This document shows, piece after piece, positions 18,405 through 27,241 of a stretch of DNA of 64,000 nt. The notes under the pieces were generated by a model that worked only from the letters and a program-made list of their open reading frames with translations, was not told the origin of the DNA and searched no databases. The DNA is from Oricola sp. (lineage in GTDB: Bacteria > Pseudomonadota > Alphaproteobacteria > Rhizobiales > Rhizobiaceae): contig NZ_JALEGV010000037.1 in assembly GCF_022763245.1 (NCBI RefSeq), positions 62,001 to 126,000 on the forward strand, read 5' to 3'. The stretch's first letter is position 1; every line of letters begins with the position of its first letter. A program made the translations under genes and the position numbers.

Positions 18405-18806
18405 TCATTTGACGTTGAGCGTGTAACGCATCGTCCGGGCCTTGGTGTAGCCCTGACCGCCTAGATACTGAGGGAATTCGAATGTTACGGCTGCGCTGTC
18501 CTTGCCGCGATAGCCGCGGTTTGGTGTGTAGTGGACCACCATGACGCCGCTCATCCGTCCAGCGCATTTGTTGTCGACGGATTCGGGAATGCGGCGCCTC
18601 TCGAAGGAAACGGTGACCTTGCCGTGCTTCGGCGCAGAGGCGATTCTGTGCTTGAGCTTGCCGGTATGATGGCAGTTCTGCTTGGCGTAGACCCAGAAAC
18701 CGGCGATCGAGGATATCCGATTGGCGCGCACATTGATGGTCTCGGCTGCGGCAATCGACGGAAAAAGAACGAAAAGCGCAAGAAGTGAAGCGAAAAAGCC
18801 ACGCAT
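18405..18806 (-). CDS. Secreted Ig/cadherin-like single-domain protein
   Basis: A 133-residue protein from ATG 18806, with GGGGG about 9 nt upstream; a TTG two codons earlier is too close to that site. A signal peptide (FFASLLALFVLFPSIAAAE) precedes one beta-sandwich-like domain with the pattern PKHGKVTV, then HYTPNRGYRGKDSAAVTFEF, which is the P-x-x-G-x-V ... Y-x-P-x-x-G-x-x-G-x-D pattern of bacterial Ig-like/cadherin-like repeats. Two cysteines could form a disulfide. Periplasmic or surface; function unknown. Confidence 0.72.
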   Translation of the reverse strand: MRGFFASLLALFVLFPSIAAAETINVRANRISSIAGFWVYAKQNCHHTGKLKHRIASAPKHGKVTVSFERRRIPESVDNKCAGRMSGVMVVHYTPNRGYRGKDSAAVTFEFPQYLGGQGYTKARTMRYTLNVK

Positions 18807-18878
18807 AAACAATATCCCCCATATAAACAGATGAGAATCTATTTGGGTGCTGCGTAATTTACAAGTGAAGTATTTGCG

Positions 18879-19475
18879 TCATTCGCTCCAAAAGGAGTGC
18901 GTACCATCATGGATGAACAGCCGATCCTGAGGAACCGGCGCATTGGCGAGCGACTGTGTGTCGGTTTCGCCCATCAGATACTGGACGGCTCTCAGTATCC
19001 CGCCATGGCAGACGACGACCGACGGCCCGTCGAGTTCGTCGAGGAATGCCTGGACACGATCGACAGCCTGGGCATAGCTTTCTCCGCCAGGGGGCACATG
19101 CTCCCATTTGTTGGCGTGTCGGCGGTCCATCTCTGCCGGATCCTCGACTTCGAGCTCGTCGAGGCGTTTGCGTTCCCAGTCGCCGAAGGTGATTTCGATC
19201 AGCCGGTCATCGACGGTGTAGTCGTCGGGCGTGAGACCCATCTCGGCGCGCAGGATCTCCATCGTCTCGCGCGCCCGTCCAAGGGGGCTGGAAAAAAAGC
19301 GCCATCCGCTCCAGCCGTGGCCGCGCGTGGCGAGGAACCGTCCGTTGTCGGCGGCCTGCCGGCGACCGAGCGCGTTGAGTGGAATGTCGACCTGCCCCTG
19401 GTAGCGTTTCTCACGGTTCCAGTCGGTCTCACCGTGGCGGATGATGTAGAAGGGCGGGCGTGGCTGTGTCGTCAT
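18879..19475 (-). CDS. Histidine phosphatase family protein
   Basis: A 198-residue member of the histidine phosphatase (phosphoglycerate-mutase-like) superfamily. The phosphorylated histidine lies in the RHGETDWN motif near residue 14, the second arginine in SPLGRARETMEIL, the acid residue in ITFGDWE, and the second histidine in VVCHGGILRA. The substrate is not predictable; such small members are broad phosphatases. It lies between fabI and aroC on the same strand, a conserved rhizobial neighbourhood. Confidence 0.92.
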   Translation of the reverse strand: MTTQPRPPFYIIRHGETDWNREKRYQGQVDIPLNALGRRQAADNGRFLATRGHGWSGWRFFSSPLGRARETMEILRAEMGLTPDDYTVDDRLIEITFGDWERKRLDELEVEDPAEMDRRHANKWEHVPPGGESYAQAVDRVQAFLDELDGPSVVVCHGGILRAVQYLMGETDTQSLANAPVPQDRLFIHDGTHSFWSE

Positions 19476-19523
19476 CGCGACGTCCGTCTTTTCATGCAGA
19501 TGAGGGGGGAGAGGCGGAGACGC

Positions 19524-20336
19524 TCAGTCCTTGGTGATGTCCGGTGCGTCTACGGCCTTCATGCCGATGACATGATAGCCGGAATCGACGTGATGCAGTT
19601 CGCCGGTGACGGCGCGCGACAAGTCGCTCAACAAATAAAGCGCTGCGTCGCCGACTTCTTCGGTCGTCACCGTCTTGCGCAGCGGCGAGTTGTACTCGTT
19701 CCACTTCAGGATGTAGCGGAAGTCGCCGATGCCGGAGGCGGCGAGCGTCTTGATCGGCCCCGCCGACAGTGCGTTGACACGAATGCCCTTGGGGCCGAGG
19801 TCGGTGGCGAGATAGCGCACGCTCGCTTCGAGCGCGGCCTTCGCTACACCCATGACATTGTAGTGCGGCATCACTTTTTCGGCGCCGTAATAGGTCAGCG
19901 TCAGGATCGAGCCGCCCTGCGACAACAACGGTTCGGCGCGCTTGGCGATCGCCGTCAGCGAATAGACGGAGATGTCCATCGTCCGGCCGAAATTCTCGCG
20001 CGTCGTATCGACATAGCGGCCGGTCAACTCCTCCTTGTCTGAGAAGGCGACGGCATGGACGACGAAATCGATCCGGCCCCACACCTTTTCCAGATGCGCG
20101 AAGACCGCCTCGATCGTCTCAGGTTCGGTAACGTCGAGGTGGCCGCACACGATGGCGCCAAGCTCGGCGGCAAGCGGATCGACGCGCTTCTTCAGAGCCT
20201 CGCCCTGATAGGTGAATGCAAGTTCCGCACCATGGTCCGAGCAGGACTTCGCAATCCCCCAGGCAATGGATTTGTTGTTTGCGAGGCCGATGATGAGGCC
20301 CCGCTTGCCTGTCATGAGGCCCGAACCGATGGTCAT
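19524..20336 (-). CDS. fabI: Enoyl-[acyl-carrier-protein] reductase [NADH]
   Basis: Reduces trans-2-enoyl-ACP in type II fatty acid synthesis; the target of triclosan and diazaborines. It has 270 residues from ATG 20336. The N-terminal nucleotide loop (GLANNKSIAWGIAK), Tyr159 and Lys166 (Y-x6-K spacing of FabI), and the family segments RTMDISVYSLTAIAKRAEPL and NALSAGPIKTLAASGI are present. It follows the J-protein gene on the same strand and precedes the phosphatase by 48 nt. Confidence 0.96.
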   Translation of the reverse strand: MTIGSGLMTGKRGLIIGLANNKSIAWGIAKSCSDHGAELAFTYQGEALKKRVDPLAAELGAIVCGHLDVTEPETIEAVFAHLEKVWGRIDFVVHAVAFSDKEELTGRYVDTTRENFGRTMDISVYSLTAIAKRAEPLLSQGGSILTLTYYGAEKVMPHYNVMGVAKAALEASVRYLATDLGPKGIRVNALSAGPIKTLAASGIGDFRYILKWNEYNSPLRKTVTTEEVGDAALYLLSDLSRAVTGELHHVDSGYHVIGMKAVDAPDITKD

Positions 20337-20438
20337 GGCATGTATCCCGAAAAGTCTGTCATCCCTGTCGGGCGCAGCATATCGCACGTTGCTTGGGCAC
20401 CATCAAGCTGCAACGCACACAGCGGACCGTGTCGGGTG

Positions 20439-21371
20439 TCAGGCTTCGGTCTTCCTGAAAAGTGCTTCCAGCGCCTCGCGTTTTTCCTCGGGAAGCTGAA
20501 TTTGCAGCACAACGAGCAGGTCGCCATGTCCGCCATCGGCGCGCGGCAGGCCCTTTCCTTTCAGGCGCATTGTCTGCCCCGATGAGGTCCACGCAGGAAC
20601 CGTCAGTGCGACCTTCTTGCCGTCGCCCATCACCACCGCGACTTTGCCACCGACAATCGCCGTTTCAAGCGGAACATCGACGTCGGTAACGATGTTGGCA
20701 CCTTCGATGCGCATGCCTTCGGCGGGTTTGATTCGAATCTTCGCCAGCAGGTCGCCGCGATGACCGGCGGGACCGGCCTGACCCTGTTCCTTCAGGCGGA
20801 TAACCTGGCCATCGGTAGCGCCCTGAGGAATGGAGACGGCGACCGTTCGCCCGTCTGGCAGGGTGAGGCGGGCCTTCCGGTCGCCGAGCAGATCGGCCAC
20901 GGTGACTGTCAGGTCAGCCTCGATATCTTTCCCACGGGTCGGCTTGGCGCGCGCCTGGCGGGGGCCATGTCCGGACGCAGCGTCGAAACCGCCGCGCCGT
21001 CCCCCGCCGAAAGCCGAGCCGAACAATTCGCTGATGATGTCTTCGGCGCCGGCGCCGCTGCGGAACTGGAAGCCGCCCGCGCCGCCGCGCGGGTCGAAGC
21101 CTTCATGCGCGGTATAGGGGTTTCCTCCCGCAAAGCCCTGGAATTTCTCCCGGCCCTCGGCATCGATCTCGCCGCGGTCGAATTGCTTGCGCTTGGTCTC
21201 GTCGCCGACGATCTCGTAGGCGCGCGAAATTTCGGAAAAGCGTTCCTGGGCCTTCGGATCGTCCTTGTTGGCGTCCGGATGGTACTTCTTGGCGAGCTTT
21301 CGGAACGCCGATTTGATGTCGGAAGCGCTGGCCGTCTTGGCGACGCCGAGCACTGCATACGGGTCTTTCAT
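20439..21371 (-). CDS. Class B J-domain co-chaperone (DnaJ/CbpA-like)
   Basis: Hsp70 co-chaperone of 310 residues. The J domain (residues ~3-68) carries HPD at 31-33, which stimulates DnaK ATPase. A Gly/Phe-rich linker follows (FQGFAGGNPYTAHEGFDPRG), then two C-terminal beta-sandwich substrate-binding domains. The cysteine-rich zinc-finger region of class A DnaJ is missing, so it is class B. A start at ATG 21371 begins the J domain directly. It stands between fabI and the surface lipoprotein gene. Confidence 0.94.
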   Translation of the reverse strand: MKDPYAVLGVAKTASASDIKSAFRKLAKKYHPDANKDDPKAQERFSEISRAYEIVGDETKRKQFDRGEIDAEGREKFQGFAGGNPYTAHEGFDPRGGAGGFQFRSGAGAEDIISELFGSAFGGGRRGGFDAASGHGPRQARAKPTRGKDIEADLTVTVADLLGDRKARLTLPDGRTVAVSIPQGATDGQVIRLKEQGQAGPAGHRGDLLAKIRIKPAEGMRIEGANIVTDVDVPLETAIVGGKVAVVMGDGKKVALTVPAWTSSGQTMRLKGKGLPRADGGHGDLLVVLQIQLPEEKREALEALFRKTEA

Positions 21372-21460
21372 GGCACTCTTGCGCTGTTGAAACTGGAATT
21401 GGTGATCATATGGCGATGAAGCATCGCCGATTCCAGATGTATAGGTGAATTTGAAGCGAC

Positions 21461-21979
21461 TTAGGCGTCTTTGCCTACGCGCAGCGGCGCCAGAATGCGG
21501 GTCCACCATCCGCTGCGCCGGTCAAGGCACAGGTCACCCTTGTAGAGCGTGACGCCGTTGTATGCTTCGCGGGTGGCGTTGAAGCTGCGGCAGGTCTGGC
21601 CAGCGAGGTCGCGCTGGGTGATGCCGGTGATGACGCCTTTCGAGCCGGTGGACTGGTTCGCCCAAGCGAGCGGCTCGGCCGCATTTTGGCGCAGATCGGC
21701 GGAAGTGACAGCGTTGCGGATCGTGTCCTCGTCGAGCAGGCGGTCGCGCTCGGTTCCCTCGGCGTCGGTCGCCGATTTGAAGGGATCCTTGCTCACGGCC
21801 ATGGTCTCATCGGCAATCGCGCTGACACCAACGGCCGCCTCATCGAGACCCTTGCCCGTCATGGAGCATGCGGAAAGGGCGGTGGCGATGCCTATCGCCG
21901 CTGCAATCTTGACGCCGGACACAACACGCTCGTTCAAGCCTTGCGAAAAAGCTCCGATTGTGTCCAAAACCAATTGCAT
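21461..21979 (-). CDS. RT0821/Lpp0805-family outer-membrane lipoprotein
   Basis: A 172-residue predicted lipoprotein from ATG 21979. A hydrophobic segment ends in the lipobox ALSAC, after which the protein would be acylated and cleaved. The mature part includes [18 protein letters not shown] and [20 protein letters not shown], which resemble the RT0821/Lpp0805 surface-protein (17-kDa antigen-like) family of alphaproteobacteria. The signal is unusually long because ~20 residues precede the hydrophobic core, so a later start is possible. It is divergent from pdxH, with 51 nt between starts. Confidence 0.78.
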   Translation of the reverse strand: MQLVLDTIGAFSQGLNERVVSGVKIAAAIGIATALSACSMTGKGLDEAAVGVSAIADETMAVSKDPFKSATDAEGTERDRLLDEDTIRNAVTSADLRQNAAEPLAWANQSTGSKGVITGITQRDLAGQTCRSFNATREAYNGVTLYKGDLCLDRRSGWWTRILAPLRVGKDA

Positions 21980-22030
21980 ACTTCGTCCAAAACCCATCCG
22001 CGGCCATCGCCGCACGACCCGAATCTCAAT

Positions 22031-22651
22031 ATGGCGACCGTACAGTTAACAAATCCTGATTTCACTGCAAGAGGTGATCCATTTTCTTTGTTCGGAGATT
22101 GGCTCGCCGAGGCGAGTGAATCCGAAATCAACGACCCGACGGCCACTGCTCTTGCTACCGTCGATGAGGATGGCCTGCCCAATGTGCGCATGGTTCTGCT
22201 GAAGGACTATGACGAGAAGGGCTTCGTCTTCTACACCAATTTCGAGAGCCAGAAGGGCGTCGAAGTCCTGTCCGCGAAGAAGGCGGCGATGTGTTTCCAC
22301 TGGAAGTCGCTGCGCCGCCAGGTGCGCATACGGGGCCCGGTTTCGATCGTCGACGACGCCGAGGCGGACGCCTATTTCGCCTCTCGCGCACGCGGAAGCC
22401 GCATCGGCGCCTGGGCGTCGAAACAGTCGCGCCCGCTAGAAAGCCGCTTCGCCTTGGAAAAGAAAGTGGCGAAATATACCGCCAAGTACCCTCTCGGCGA
22501 CATCCCGCGGCCGTCCTACTGGTCGGGTTTTCGCATTTCGCCGGTCTATATCGAGTTCTGGAAAGACGGTGCCTTCCGCCTGCACGACCGGATCATCTTC
22601 CGGCGTGAGACCGAAGGCGAGGACTGGACCAAGACGCGTTTCTATCCGTGA
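22031..22651 (+). CDS. pdxH: Pyridoxamine 5'-phosphate oxidase
   Basis: FMN enzyme that makes pyridoxal 5'-phosphate from pyridoxine- or pyridoxamine-phosphate. ATG at 22031 gives 206 residues, the normal length. [19 protein letters not shown], the [11 protein letters not shown]/substrate segment, SRPLESR and the C-terminal [17 protein letters not shown] signature with RLHDR are all intact. It is divergent from the lipoprotein gene. This pair next to a J-protein gene and fabI is typical of rhizobia. Confidence 0.96.
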   Translation: MATVQLTNPDFTARGDPFSLFGDWLAEASESEINDPTATALATVDEDGLPNVRMVLLKDYDEKGFVFYTNFESQKGVEVLSAKKAAMCFHWKSLRRQVRIRGPVSIVDDAEADAYFASRARGSRIGAWASKQSRPLESRFALEKKVAKYTAKYPLGDIPRPSYWSGFRISPVYIEFWKDGAFRLHDRIIFRRETEGEDWTKTRFYP

Positions 22652-22674
22652 CACTCGCGCCCAGGCGTTGATCC

Positions 22675-23370
22675 TCACGCCTTGCCGATCACCTCGTCGA
22701 CGAAGGCAGGTAGATTTTCGGTGGCGGGGGCGTGTCGGTGGTCGTCGAACAATTGTGTCGTTTCGGAGCGTTGGAGGTTGAGTTCCAGTGTCTCCGCGCC
22801 GGCGTCGGCGGCGAGTTCGACGAAGCCGGCGGCGGGGTAGACCGCGCCGCTCGTGCCGGCGGCGACGAACATGTCGCATCGCTCCAGCGCGTGCAGGATC
22901 TCGTCCATCCGGTAGGGCATCTCGCCGAACCAGACGATGTCCGGCCGCATGTGGCCCGCTTCGCCGCAGGCGGGGCAGGTGGTGGCGAGCGTAAGGTCCT
23001 CGTCCCATGCCATGCGGGTGTCGCAGGCGCGGCACCAGGCCCGGCGTAATTCGCCATGCATGTGCACCGCGTGACGCGATCCGCCGCGCTCGTGCAGGTC
23101 GTCGACATTCTGCGTGACGAGCGTGAGATCGTCGCCCAGCGCCCGTTCCAGCCGGGCGAGCGCGAAATGGGCGGCGTTCGGCTCCACTTCGCGCAACTGG
23201 GCGCGACGCGCGTTGTAGAAATTGTGCACCAGAACGGGATCGGCGGCGAAGCCCTCCGGCGTCGCCAGCTTCATCGGATCCGTCTGCATCCACTCGCCGT
23301 CGGGATCGCGAAAGGTGGACAGCCCGCTTTCGGCGGAAATGCCCGCGCCGGTGAGGACGACGATTTTCAT
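22675..23370 (-). CDS. cobB: NAD-dependent protein deacylase, sirtuin (CobB class)
   Basis: Removes acyl groups from lysines using NAD, producing O-acyl-ADP-ribose. It has 231 residues from ATG 23370, 7 nt after GGGAG. The Rossmann start VVLTGAGISAESGLSTFRD, the TQNVDDLHERGGS motif, catalytic His105 (HMHGEL) and a Zn ribbon (Cys113, 116, 132, 135) are intact. Tyr52 and Arg55 (FYNARR) match the class III pocket residues that favour succinyl-lysine. It is convergent with pdxH and divergent from the NAT gene. Confidence 0.94.
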   Translation of the reverse strand: MKIVVLTGAGISAESGLSTFRDPDGEWMQTDPMKLATPEGFAADPVLVHNFYNARRAQLREVEPNAAHFALARLERALGDDLTLVTQNVDDLHERGGSRHAVHMHGELRRAWCRACDTRMAWDEDLTLATTCPACGEAGHMRPDIVWFGEMPYRMDEILHALERCDMFVAAGTSGAVYPAAGFVELAADAGAETLELNLQRSETTQLFDDHRHAPATENLPAFVDEVIGKA

Positions 23371-23464
23371 GGGCAAGCTCCCGGCGGCCTGTTTGCCCGA
23401 GGGTTGCCGATTGCATTGTCTGGGTCAATCGGCGAAAGCTGCGGCCGTTTGTTGGGGAGGCATC

Positions 23465-24301
23465 ATGGACATCGAACGCTACCTGCACCGCATCGGGCTC
23501 AAGAGCGTGCCGGCCACCGCCGAGGGGCTGCGCGCGCTGCAGACGGCGCAGATGCAGGCCATCACCTTCGAGGACATCGATCCGCTGCTGGGCGTCGTCC
23601 CCGACGTCACGCTGGAGGGCATTTACGAGAAGACCGTCGTGCAGGGCCGCGGCGGTTATTGTTTTGAACTGAACTCGCTGTTCGGCGCGGCGCTCGCCGC
23701 GCTCGGCTTTCAGGCGCGCCGCGTCATGGCCCGTGTGAGAAACGGCGCGCCGCAGGGCGCGCAGCGCAGCCATCTCGCCTGGCTGGTCGATGTCGAGGGC
23801 GAGGAATGGCTCGCCGACACGGGCTTCGGCGGGTCCGGCGCGTCCGTCCCGCTGCGCACCGCCGAGCGCGACACGCAGGCGGCACCCTCCGGCGACTACC
23901 GCCTGCGCGAGGACGAGGCGGCCGGCGAGCTGGTGCTGGAACGCGGGACGCCCGAGGGCTGGCTCTCGCTCTACGGCTTCGACCGGGTACCGGTTCTCGA
24001 CGCCGACATCGCGGCGGCCAATTTCGTCTGCGCGCGCTGGGAGAGGGCGCCGTTTTCGGGCAATCTGATGCTGAGCCGGCATCGCGCCGACGGCCGCGTC
24101 AGCCTGCTCAACACCGCGCTCAGGGTGGAAAACCGGGAGGGCGTGACAAGAAGCGTCGTCGCGTCCCCCGGGGCGCTGCATGAAGCGATGACGGAGCTCT
24201 TCGCGCTGCCGCTCGATCGTGCCACGACCGACGCGATCTGGGCCCGTCTCGAAGCGCTCGGGCACCTTGCCGACGCCGACGGCGGCACGGCGGGCGGTTG
24301 A
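23465..24301 (+). CDS. Arylamine N-acetyltransferase
   Basis: Transfers acetyl from acetyl-CoA to aromatic amines and hydrazines. It has 278 residues from ATG 23465. The catalytic triad is visible: Cys66 (RGGYCFELN), His103 (SHLAWLV) and Asp118 (ADTGFGGSG). The length and three-domain layout match bacterial NATs. It is divergent from the sirtuin gene, and the LLM oxidoreductase follows 76 nt later on the same strand. The natural substrate is unknown. Confidence 0.92.
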   Translation: MDIERYLHRIGLKSVPATAEGLRALQTAQMQAITFEDIDPLLGVVPDVTLEGIYEKTVVQGRGGYCFELNSLFGAALAALGFQARRVMARVRNGAPQGAQRSHLAWLVDVEGEEWLADTGFGGSGASVPLRTAERDTQAAPSGDYRLREDEAAGELVLERGTPEGWLSLYGFDRVPVLDADIAAANFVCARWERAPFSGNLMLSRHRADGRVSLLNTALRVENREGVTRSVVASPGALHEAMTELFALPLDRATTDAIWARLEALGHLADADGGTAGG

Positions 24302-24377
24302 TCCCGGCCGCGCCGAACATAGGTTAGAGGCTCCCCGCGGCGGCAGCCCGCCCGTCTCGCATCTGAAGGCACGCGCC

Positions 24378-25379
24378 ATGATCCCGATTTCGGTCCTTGA
24401 CCTTTCTCCCATTCCGGAAGGCTTTGCGGCCGCCGACGCCCTGCGCAACACGCTCGATCTCGCCCGACATGCCGAAGGCTGGGGCTACGGCCGGTTCTGG
24501 CTGGCCGAGCACCACAATTCGCAGGGCATCGCCAGCGCGGCGACCTCGGTCCTGATCGGCCATGTCGCGGGCGGCACGAAGACGATACGCGTCGGCGCCG
24601 GCGGCGTCATGCTGCCCAACCACGCGCCGTTGGTGATCGCCGAGCAGTTCGGCACGCTCGCCACGCTCTATCCCGACCGCATCGATCTCGGCCTCGGCCG
24701 CGCGCCGGGAACCGACATGGCGACGGCCCGGGCCCTTCGCCGCGGCCTCGACCAGGCCGACGGTTTTCCCAACGATGTCGTCGAACTGCTCGGCTATTTC
24801 GAGGAGGATGACGAACCGGGACGCAAGGTGCGGGCGATCCCCGGTGTCGGCACGCGCGTTCCGATCTGGATCCTCGGATCGAGCCTCTACGGCGCGCAGC
24901 TCGCGGCCCATCTGGGCCTGCCTTACGCCTTCGCCTCGCATTTCGCGCCGGCGGCGCTCGATACGGCGGTGGAGATCTATCGCAGCACCTTCCGGCCGTC
25001 TCCCTATCTGGACCGGCCGCATTTCATGCTGGCGGTCAACGTCTTCGCCGCGCCGACCGAGGCGGAAGGCAAATATCTGCGCACGTCGATGCAGCTCGGC
25101 TTCGCCCGGCTCAGGACCGGTCAGCCGGGCCAGTTGCCGCGACCCGTCGACGATCTGGAGGCGCATATCGCGCCGGCGATCCGCGAGATGGTCGACGAGG
25201 CCCTTTCGGTGACGGCGGTCGGCTCGCCCGACAGCGTGCGCGCCGCGCTCACCGGCTTCAACGAACGCTATCGGCCCGACGAACTGATCCTCACCGGCCA
25301 GATCCACGATCATGCGGCGCGGTTGAAATCCTTCGAGATCGCCGCCGAGCTGGCCGCGTCGCTGCCGGCGGCGGCTTGA
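24378..25379 (+). CDS. LLM-class flavin-dependent oxidoreductase (luciferase-like)
   Basis: Bacterial-luciferase-fold FMN or F420 oxidoreductase of 333 residues. The N-terminal [11 protein letters not shown], the RFWLAEHHN segment and [20 protein letters not shown] with [10 protein letters not shown] are hallmarks of the YhbW/CmoA-like MsnO8 subgroup. Such enzymes are often called alkanal monooxygenase-like, but their substrates are mostly unknown. ATG at 24378 begins the barrel directly. It may be co-transcribed with the upstream NAT gene. Confidence 0.9.
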   Translation: MIPISVLDLSPIPEGFAAADALRNTLDLARHAEGWGYGRFWLAEHHNSQGIASAATSVLIGHVAGGTKTIRVGAGGVMLPNHAPLVIAEQFGTLATLYPDRIDLGLGRAPGTDMATARALRRGLDQADGFPNDVVELLGYFEEDDEPGRKVRAIPGVGTRVPIWILGSSLYGAQLAAHLGLPYAFASHFAPAALDTAVEIYRSTFRPSPYLDRPHFMLAVNVFAAPTEAEGKYLRTSMQLGFARLRTGQPGQLPRPVDDLEAHIAPAIREMVDEALSVTAVGSPDSVRAALTGFNERYRPDELILTGQIHDHAARLKSFEIAAELAASLPAAA

Positions 25380-25450
25380 CGCAGGTCACTTTCCATGGCG
25401 GTCTGCCAGTGCTAACCCGTCGCCAGTACGACAAACCAAGGCACCAAGAC

Positions 25451-25672
25451 ATGGCGTTTGAAGGCATCATCACCCGGCTCAACCTGCTGTTCGCCGACAT
25501 GGAGAATCAGCCGGAAGACGAGCACGAATTGCTCGAACAGATCCACATGGAGCTGAGCCAGATGAAGGCGACCGGCCAGCCGCTGCCACAGGACCTGCTT
25601 GACCTCGAAGAGCGCCTGAACGCGGAGTTCGACAAGCGGGGCCGCACCCCGCCGGCGACGCCGGCCGGCTGA
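25451..25672 (+). CDS. Small conserved acidic protein upstream of the ATP-grasp gene
   Basis: A 73-residue protein with helical, heptad-like character (NLLFADMENQPEDEHELLEQ, DLLDLEERLNAEFDK) and a Pro/Thr-rich tail. There is no signal peptide or known domain. ATG at 25451 is preferred because the upstream extension lacks a ribosome site. It lies 26 nt before the ATP-grasp gene, so it is probably co-translated and could be an accessory subunit. Function unknown. Confidence 0.65.
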   Translation: MAFEGIITRLNLLFADMENQPEDEHELLEQIHMELSQMKATGQPLPQDLLDLEERLNAEFDKRGRTPPATPAG

Positions 25673-25698
25673 GTTCGGCATCCGGGGGGGCTGGCGCG

Positions 25699-27234
25699 AT
25701 GGCACAGGACTACACGCTTCCCGGTGACATCGAGGCTTTCAGGGCGCTGCGGACGCGGCTGAACGATCTCTACAAACGGGTCTTTCCCGATCCGCTGCTG
25801 CCGCGCACCGTCCTGATCGTCCCGAGCCTGACCGTCGACGCGGAAGTGCTCGCCAAGATATCCGGCGTGCCGCATTACGAGGAGCGCATGCTGTGCCTGC
25901 TCCTGCTTTTGCGCATGCCGCAGACCCGCGTCATCTATGTCTCCAGCGCGCCGATCGCCGAAGCGACGATCGACTATTACCTGCACCTGCTGGAGGGCGT
26001 GCCGCATCGCCACGCGCGTGAGCGCCTGACCATCCTCAACTGCCAGGATTCCTCCGACCGGCCCTTGACGGAGAAGATCCTCGACCGGCCGCGCCTGATG
26101 GATCGCATCCGGCAGGCGCTGGGCGATCGCTCGCTGGCGCATATGGCCTGCTACACCGTGACGCCGGTCGAGCGCCGGCTGGCGATCGAACTCGACCTGC
26201 CGGTCTATGGCTGCGACCCGGACCTGTCGCCGGTCGGATCCAAGAGTGGAGGCCGGAAGATGTTCCGCGAGGCCGGCGTGCCGGTGCCGGACGGCTTCGA
26301 GGACCTGCGGGACGAAGATGACATCGCCGAAGCCCTGGCCGAACTGAAGCGCCGCAATCCGAAATTGCGCCGTGCCGTCGTCAAGCTCAATGAAGGGTTT
26401 TCCGGCGAGGGCAACGCGACATTCCGCTTCGACGGATCGCCGGACGGAGAAGGGCTGGACGGCTGGGTGCGCGAGCGCGTGCCGCAGATGGAGTTCGAGG
26501 CGCACGAGATGCAGTGGGACGCGTTCCACGCCAAGTTCCAGGAAATGGGCGGCATCGTCGAGGCCTTCGTCGACGGCGAGGACAAGCGCTCGCCATCGGC
26601 GCAGTTCCGCATCGATCCGGCCGGCTATGTCGAGGCGGTCTCAACCCATGACCAGGTGCTGGGCGGACAGACTGGGCAGGAATTCCTCGGCGCGCTGTTT
26701 CCCGCCGACGAGGCCTATCGCCTGGAGATCCAGGCCGAGGGCATGAAGGCGGCGCAACTGCTGGGAGAGAAGGGAGTCCTCGGCCGCTTCGCCGTCGACT
26801 TCATCTCGGTGCACGAGGCGACGGGCTGGAAGCACTTCGCCATCGAGGTCAACCTGCGCAAGGGCGGCACCACGCATCCCTTCCTCATGCTGCAATATCT
26901 GACCGACGGGGCCTATGATTCGGCGACCGGCCTGTTCAACACGCCGGCCGGAGAGCCGCGCTACTATTACGCGACCGACAATCTGGAATCGGACTGCTAT
27001 CGCGGGCTGCTGGCCGAAGACCTGATCGACATCGCGGTGCGCAACGGCATCCATTTTCACGGCGCGACCCAGACCGGCGTGGTCTTCCACCTGATCGGCG
27101 CATTGTCGCAGCACGGCAAGCTCGGCGCCGTCTGCGTCGGGCGCAGCCTCGCCGACGCCGAAGAACTCTACCGTGCGACGGTCGCGATCCTCGATCGCGA
27201 ATGCAGAGCCGGGCGCGACGGACGCCCGGCCTAG
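25699..27234 (+). CDS. ATP-grasp ligase, PGM1 (peptide ligase)-related
   Basis: A 511-residue cytoplasmic protein resembling the PGM1-type peptide ligases, ATP-grasp enzymes that join a carboxylate to an amine in peptide natural products. The N-terminal ~190 residues are a pre-ATP-grasp domain. The ATP-binding part includes VVKLNEGFSGEGN, the metal-binding acids in FAVDFISV and FAIEVNLRKGGTTHPF (E-x-N) and a C-terminal cap. No other biosynthetic gene is nearby apart from a small acidic protein just upstream. The real substrate is unknown. Confidence 0.75.
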   Translation: MAQDYTLPGDIEAFRALRTRLNDLYKRVFPDPLLPRTVLIVPSLTVDAEVLAKISGVPHYEERMLCLLLLLRMPQTRVIYVSSAPIAEATIDYYLHLLEGVPHRHARERLTILNCQDSSDRPLTEKILDRPRLMDRIRQALGDRSLAHMACYTVTPVERRLAIELDLPVYGCDPDLSPVGSKSGGRKMFREAGVPVPDGFEDLRDEDDIAEALAELKRRNPKLRRAVVKLNEGFSGEGNATFRFDGSPDGEGLDGWVRERVPQMEFEAHEMQWDAFHAKFQEMGGIVEAFVDGEDKRSPSAQFRIDPAGYVEAVSTHDQVLGGQTGQEFLGALFPADEAYRLEIQAEGMKAAQLLGEKGVLGRFAVDFISVHEATGWKHFAIEVNLRKGGTTHPFLMLQYLTDGAYDSATGLFNTPAGEPRYYYATDNLESDCYRGLLAEDLIDIAVRNGIHFHGATQTGVVFHLIGALSQHGKLGAVCVGRSLADAEELYRATVAILDRECRAGRDGRPA

Positions 27235-27241
27235 AGGCTGA

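Noticed and set aside
22436..24451. 671-codon minus-strand open frame over pdxH, sirtuin and NAT
   Set aside because: Overlaps three confident genes; its composition is Arg/Ala-rich shadow sequence. The real sirtuin gene is in a different frame of the same strand.
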